Source: Pseudomonadota bacterium (lineage in GTDB: Bacteria > Desulfobacterota > Desulfobulbia > Desulfobulbales > DAOVYS01). From it: a DNA stretch of 8,320 nt. The notes beneath the pieces are model-generated. The model saw only the letters and a program-made list of their open reading frames with translations, did not search any database and was not told the DNA's origin. Both the position numbers and the translations under genes were made by a program. The stretch lies in contig DAOVYS010000108.1 in the NCBI GenBank assembly GCA_030635485.1, forward strand, positions 1 through 8,320. The letters are read 5' to 3'. Shown here piece by piece: positions 5,321 through 8,320 of this stretch. Numbering within the stretch: position 1 is the stretch's first letter; every line of letters begins with the position of its first letter.

Positions 5321-6859
5321 ATGAACGATTTTCGAAACGGCACAATTGTCAAGCCGCATGAACGTCTTAACCAGGAGCAGATCAACCGGCTCCACTCCAC
5401 CTCAATGGCGATCCTGGCCGATCCAGGTATCTGGTGCTACAACCAACGTGCCGCTGATCTTTTCAAACAACATGGAGCAACAGTATGGCAGGAAGAGACG
5501 CCGGCATCCCCCTGCTGGAGAGTTCAATTCCCGCCGGAGTTAATTACTGATTCTTTAAAAAAGGCACCCTCACGGATAATTCTTGGAGCAAGAGATCCTG
5601 CAAACCGGCTGGAAATTGACGCTGAAGTGCCCAGGGTATATTTCGGGTCCGGGTCTGAGACCAATATCTGGCTTGAAACCGAGATGGAAGAACATATCAG
5701 CCGCTCCGACGATTCAGTGATCAGAAAACTCCCCGTATTCACCAAAAAACGTGGCAGCGCCGAACTGCTCTGCAGGGCTGCCCATTTATGTGAACAACTG
5801 GAGCATCTTGATTTTTTTATCCGCCCGGTCAATATCCAGGACCCGGATGTAAATGAGGCCAACCATGATGTGAACAAATTTTTTGCAAGCTTAAACAACA
5901 TCACCAAGCATGTTCAGGCCGGTCTGACCAAACTGGAAAGCCTGAAGGATGTAATAAAAATGGCCGAAATTATTGCAGGCGGGCCTGACAGACTGCGAGA
6001 AAATCCTCTGATTTCCTTTATCGCATGTGTTTTTAAAAGCCCCTTGCAACTGGTTGACGATACTGCGGACAAGGTCTTTGACATTGTAGAAAAGACAGGC
6101 CTTCCTGTTGTGATTTCATCCTCTCCCCAGGGTGGTTCCTCTGCTCCTATTCAGGAGACAGGCATGGTGGCCCAGATCAATGCGGAAATCCTGACCGGAA
6201 TTACTCTGACCCAGCTGATCCGGCCCGGCACCCCGGTTTTGTATGGCAGCGTAGCAGTCCGAGCCCGCCTGGATGATCTTCATGATCTCTATGGTTGTCC
6301 TGAATTCAACCAGTATAACAATGATTGCGCCCAGCTGGCCCGTTATTACAAACTCCCCTGTTATTCCAGTTCCGGTGTGAGCAATGCCCAGACCCCCGGC
6401 ATGCAGGCAACTTTTGAAAAACTCTATACCCATCTTTATATGGCCATGAGCGGCGCGCAGTATATCCATTACTCATTCGGACTGCTTGATCGAACCAATA
6501 CATTCTGCCCGGTGCAGGCCGTGCTGGACAACGAACATATAGGCCTTATAAAACACTGCCTGCGGTCACCTGTCATTGACCAAGAAACAGCCGGAGAGGC
6601 AGTGGCGATGATCAAAAAGGTGATGACAACCAGCCATCGTCTTTTCACTCGCCATACCAGAAAACCGGTACGGGCCGGCATTGTGTCCCAACCTTACCGG
6701 TTTGAAACCAAAACCATGCATGACACGGTGATTGAAAAGGGGCTTGAGTACATGGCGGAACTGGAGGCGCGTCCGGTCCGCCATCTTGACGCAGACACTG
6801 TTAACGAAATATACAACAAGATACCGGGACTTCTGCCCCGGCTGAAGCAAAGTTGTTGA
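5321..6859 (+). CDS. Second MttB-family corrinoid methyltransferase, divergent paralogue, non-pyrrolysine
   Basis: The product is 512 residues from ATG 5321, or 516 from ATG 5309. It shares MttB landmarks with the first paralogue: YFGSGSETN, ITKHVQAGL, DVIKMAEIIAGGPDRLR, GGSSAPIQETGMVAQ, LIRPGTPVLYGS, VLDNEHIGLIKH and a C-terminal TSHRLFTRHTRK. It departs from it in places. The GPGGHF motif is replaced by TTSHRLF, and a longer charged stretch follows the first glycine-rich loop. No amber codon interrupts it, so no pyrrolysine. Its direct placement between the AcsE-like methyltransferase and the corrinoid protein makes it the most likely partner of both. It probably demethylates a quaternary amine or related N-methyl compound, but the substrate cannot be assigned. 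The different active-site barrel suggests a substrate distinct from that of the first paralogue. Confidence 0.9.
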   Translation: MNDFRNGTIVKPHERLNQEQINRLHSTSMAILADPGIWCYNQRAADLFKQHGATVWQEETPASPCWRVQFPPELITDSLKKAPSRIILGARDPANRLEIDAEVPRVYFGSGSETNIWLETEMEEHISRSDDSVIRKLPVFTKKRGSAELLCRAAHLCEQLEHLDFFIRPVNIQDPDVNEANHDVNKFFASLNNITKHVQAGLTKLESLKDVIKMAEIIAGGPDRLRENPLISFIACVFKSPLQLVDDTADKVFDIVEKTGLPVVISSSPQGGSSAPIQETGMVAQINAEILTGITLTQLIRPGTPVLYGSVAVRARLDDLHDLYGCPEFNQYNNDCAQLARYYKLPCYSSSGVSNAQTPGMQATFEKLYTHLYMAMSGAQYIHYSFGLLDRTNTFCPVQAVLDNEHIGLIKHCLRSPVIDQETAGEAVAMIKKVMTTSHRLFTRHTRKPVRAGIVSQPYRFETKTMHDTVIEKGLEYMAELEARPVRHLDADTVNEIYNKIPGLLPRLKQSC

Positions 6860-6870
6860 TTCATGCATAT

Positions 6871-6876
6871 AAGGAG
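6871..6876 (+). promoter_or_regulatory. Ribosome binding site for the corrinoid protein gene
   Basis: AAGGAG lies eight bases before the ATG at 6885 and is the strongest Shine-Dalgarno in the window. This is consistent with high expression of the methyl carrier. Confidence 0.75.
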
Positions 6877-6884
6877 AAAGAAGA

Positions 6885-7565
6885 ATGGAAACACAGGAAT
6901 TGTTGGACAGGATAGCCATTAATGTGGTCCAGGGGCGGGTTGAAGCCGAAGATGAAGGTTTTGATGAAGGTTTTGAAAATCAACCGGCAGTAATCGAGCT
7001 GGTTGAAGAAGCGCTGGAAAACGGCATCAGTCCGTCGGATATCCTGATCAAAGGACTTACCTCTTCCATGACCGTGGTGGGCGAAAAATTTGAAACAGGA
7101 GAATACCTGATACCGGATATGCTGGCCTCGGCGGAAGCAGTGGGCGCAGGCATGGATATCCTCACTCCGCATCTTTTAAAAGCCGGGATCGAATCAAAGG
7201 GTAAATTCGTTATTGCTACTGTGTCCGGCGACCTGCACGACATCGGCAAAAATATTGTGGCTATAATGCTGAAAGGGGCTGGTTACGAGGTGGTGGATCT
7301 TGGGGTTGATGTCCCTGCTTCCCGGATAATCGAAACTGTAAAGAAACATAATGCTCCCTATCTCGGGCTTTCCGCTCTGCTTACCACCACCATGCGCAAC
7401 ATGGACGAGGTAATAGATGGTCTCAAAGAGGCAGGCCTGCGGAACCAGACCAAGGTCTGTATCGGAGGCGCCCCTACGTCGCAGGATTTTGCCGATCAGA
7501 TCGGGGCGGACAAACACTGCAACGACGCCTTTGCAGTCCTTGACTGGCTTAAGGCCGCCGCCTGA
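6885..7565 (+). CDS. Corrinoid (methyl-carrier) protein, MtbC/MtgC-like
   Basis: The 226-residue product has the two-domain layout of methyltransferase corrinoid proteins. A helical cap domain spans about 1-95 (LTSSMTVVGEKFETGEYLIPDML is typical), and a Rossmann-like cobalamin-binding domain spans about 105-226. The binding signature is complete: D-x-H-x-x-G in SGDLHDIGKN (D116, H118, G121; H118 is the lower axial cobalt ligand), S-x-L (S163, L165) and G-G (G194, G195). It would carry the methyl group as methyl-Co(III) between an MttB-like donor enzyme and the H4folate methyltransferase. It is the only corrinoid protein in the window, so both MttB paralogues may use it. It starts 25 bases after the preceding stop and is the last gene of the block; a large hairpin follows. 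Confidence 0.95.
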   Translation: METQELLDRIAINVVQGRVEAEDEGFDEGFENQPAVIELVEEALENGISPSDILIKGLTSSMTVVGEKFETGEYLIPDMLASAEAVGAGMDILTPHLLKAGIESKGKFVIATVSGDLHDIGKNIVAIMLKGAGYEVVDLGVDVPASRIIETVKKHNAPYLGLSALLTTTMRNMDEVIDGLKEAGLRNQTKVCIGGAPTSQDFADQIGADKHCNDAFAVLDWLKAAA

Positions 7566-7573
7566 ATCGAATT

Positions 7574-7684
7574 TTGTAAATATTCGTCAGCGCTTCACAG
7601 GAAGGCAATCAGGCTGCCCAGCATACCAAAGTATAGCTGATCAGCCTGATTGCCTCCCTGTGAAGCGCTGCCAAACATTTACAA
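7574..7684. repeat. 111-base near-perfect inverted repeat (long hairpin) between convergent genes
   Basis: Arms of 43 bases (7574-7616 and 7642-7684) match at 39 positions. The inner 25 bases fold further: CAGCATAC (7619-7626), loop CAAA, then GTAT and GCTG around one bulged A. The outer ends are TTGTAAAT and ATTTACAA. It lies in the gap between the corrinoid gene stop and the convergent recC 3' end. It could end transcription from one or both sides, but no T-run follows either arm. It could instead be a small palindromic mobile element. It is unrelated in sequence to the repeats at 1-110 and 4310-4450. Confidence 0.85.
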
Positions 7685-7780
7685 TTTGGTGGTTCCAGTT
7701 ATTTTCAGGCATCAAGCCGAATATTTACGGTTGACGGAAAAAATTTTCAATAAATTCAGTAAGTTAGGGTGTCGGCCATA

Positions 7781-8320
7781 TCAAATTTTTTCCTCATGCT
7801 CAAGAAGCGGCGTGCAGACCTTCAGGGAAAGCTCTGTGAACCAATTATCCAGTGGCGCCGAATCCCTGAACACAACAGGATAGTATTTATCCCTTTCGAA
7901 TTCCCCTGGGTAGTCGTTGCTGCCGTTCCATGTTTTTGACGCCGCATTCATGGCCCTTGACGCATCCGCCTTGTCCAGAAATGATTCCGTATAAGTAAAC
8001 GATGTGTCAGGGAAAAAATGAAGAGGGAGTTTCAGTCCCTTCCAATATAGTTCCAAAAGCGCTTACAGGAGATCAATGGCGTCCGGGGCGGGAGTATAAC
8101 GCCTAACGGCGTCACCGGCCACAAGGAGTGTCTGACCCGGATAATTTTCCGCGGACAACGCATTCAGCGCCAGATGTCTGATCCAGGCAGTTAAACGATC
8201 CTTGCATTTCAGTTTTGCAAACCTGTATTGAAGAAGATAATCCGGGTATATGGAATCTAATCGGCCGGTCAGATTGAAACCGGACAATTCCAGGTCAATT
8301 TCAAGTGGAGCAACCATTTC
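7781..8320 (-). pseudogene. recC: recC 3' end (exodeoxyribonuclease V gamma subunit) with in-frame TAA; 5' part outside window
   Basis: The minus strand encodes about 178 residues that continue past the window edge. They match the C-terminal region of RecC: GRLDSIYP, KDRLTAWIRHLALNAL, TLLVAGDA, then LLELYWKGLKLPLHFFPD, GEFERDKYYPVVFRDSAPLDNWF and the terminal VCTPLLEHEEKI. RecC is the DNA-tracking and Chi-recognising subunit of the RecBCD helicase-nuclease. One codon is TAA (8063-8065), and RecC-like sequence continues in the same frame on both sides with no shift. The stop would remove the last 93 residues of the C-terminal domain. Everything after it is intact, so the mutation is recent, a sequencing error, or suppressed; CAA (Gln) to TAA is the simplest change. 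The apparent ATG near 8317 is internal, because the frame stays open to the window edge. Confidence 0.8.

Noticed and set aside
4715..5395. 226-codon open frame on the minus strand
   Set aside because: It lies antisense to the methyl-H4folate methyltransferase gene, has no recognisable domain, and follows from the codon pattern of the real gene.
7566..7780. Classical Rho-independent terminator after the corrinoid gene
   Set aside because: The large hairpin lacks a T-run on either side, so it is listed as an inverted repeat rather than a terminator.
8063..8065. Recoding (selenocysteine or pyrrolysine) at the recC stop
   Set aside because: The codon is TAA; selenocysteine uses TGA and pyrrolysine uses TAG.

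Overview
The window looks like a chromosomal segment of a strictly anaerobic, corrinoid-dependent bacterium, most likely a sulfate reducer of the Desulfobacterota (Desulfobacterales-like). This is an inference from gene content: non-pyrrolysine MttB-family methyltransferases, a methyl-H4folate:corrinoid methyltransferase of the AcsE/MtgA type, a stand-alone MetH-type activation protein and a RecC homologue. No rRNA, tRNA or other phylogenetic marker is present to confirm it.

Layout. Bases 1-110 hold an incomplete copy of an interspersed structured repeat. An orphan type IV pilin-like protein follows (171-929). A 251-base gap carries an AT-rich inverted repeat and a weak promoter candidate, and leads to a MarR-family regulator (1181-1708). 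After a 270-base gap comes a five-gene same-strand block: a MetH-activation-domain protein (1979-2755), a first MttB-family methyltransferase (2843-4306), a complete second copy of the structured repeat (4310-4450), a methyl-H4folate:corrinoid methyltransferase (4515-5312), a second, divergent MttB-family methyltransferase (5321-6859) and a corrinoid protein (6885-7565). A 111-base near-perfect hairpin (7574-7684) then separates this block from a convergent recC 3' end on the minus strand (7781-8320), which is interrupted by an in-frame TAA.

How the genes work together (inference from family knowledge). One or both MttB-like enzymes would demethylate a quaternary amine, such as glycine betaine or a related compound, and pass the methyl group to Co(I) of the corrinoid protein. 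The AcsE/MtgA-like enzyme would move that methyl to tetrahydrofolate, where it could enter the Wood-Ljungdahl pathway or serve biosynthesis. The MetH-activation-like protein is a candidate for reductively rescuing the oxidised corrinoid, because no RamA-type ferredoxin activator and no substrate transporter lie in the window. The MarR protein is the obvious candidate regulator.

The most interesting non-coding signal is the ~141-base repeat. Its two copies differ by compensating changes in one stem, its outer ends are complementary, and its mismatches on the + strand become G-U pairs on the - strand. It therefore looks like a mobile, selected three-way-junction structure. The substrates of the MttB enzymes cannot be read from the sequence.
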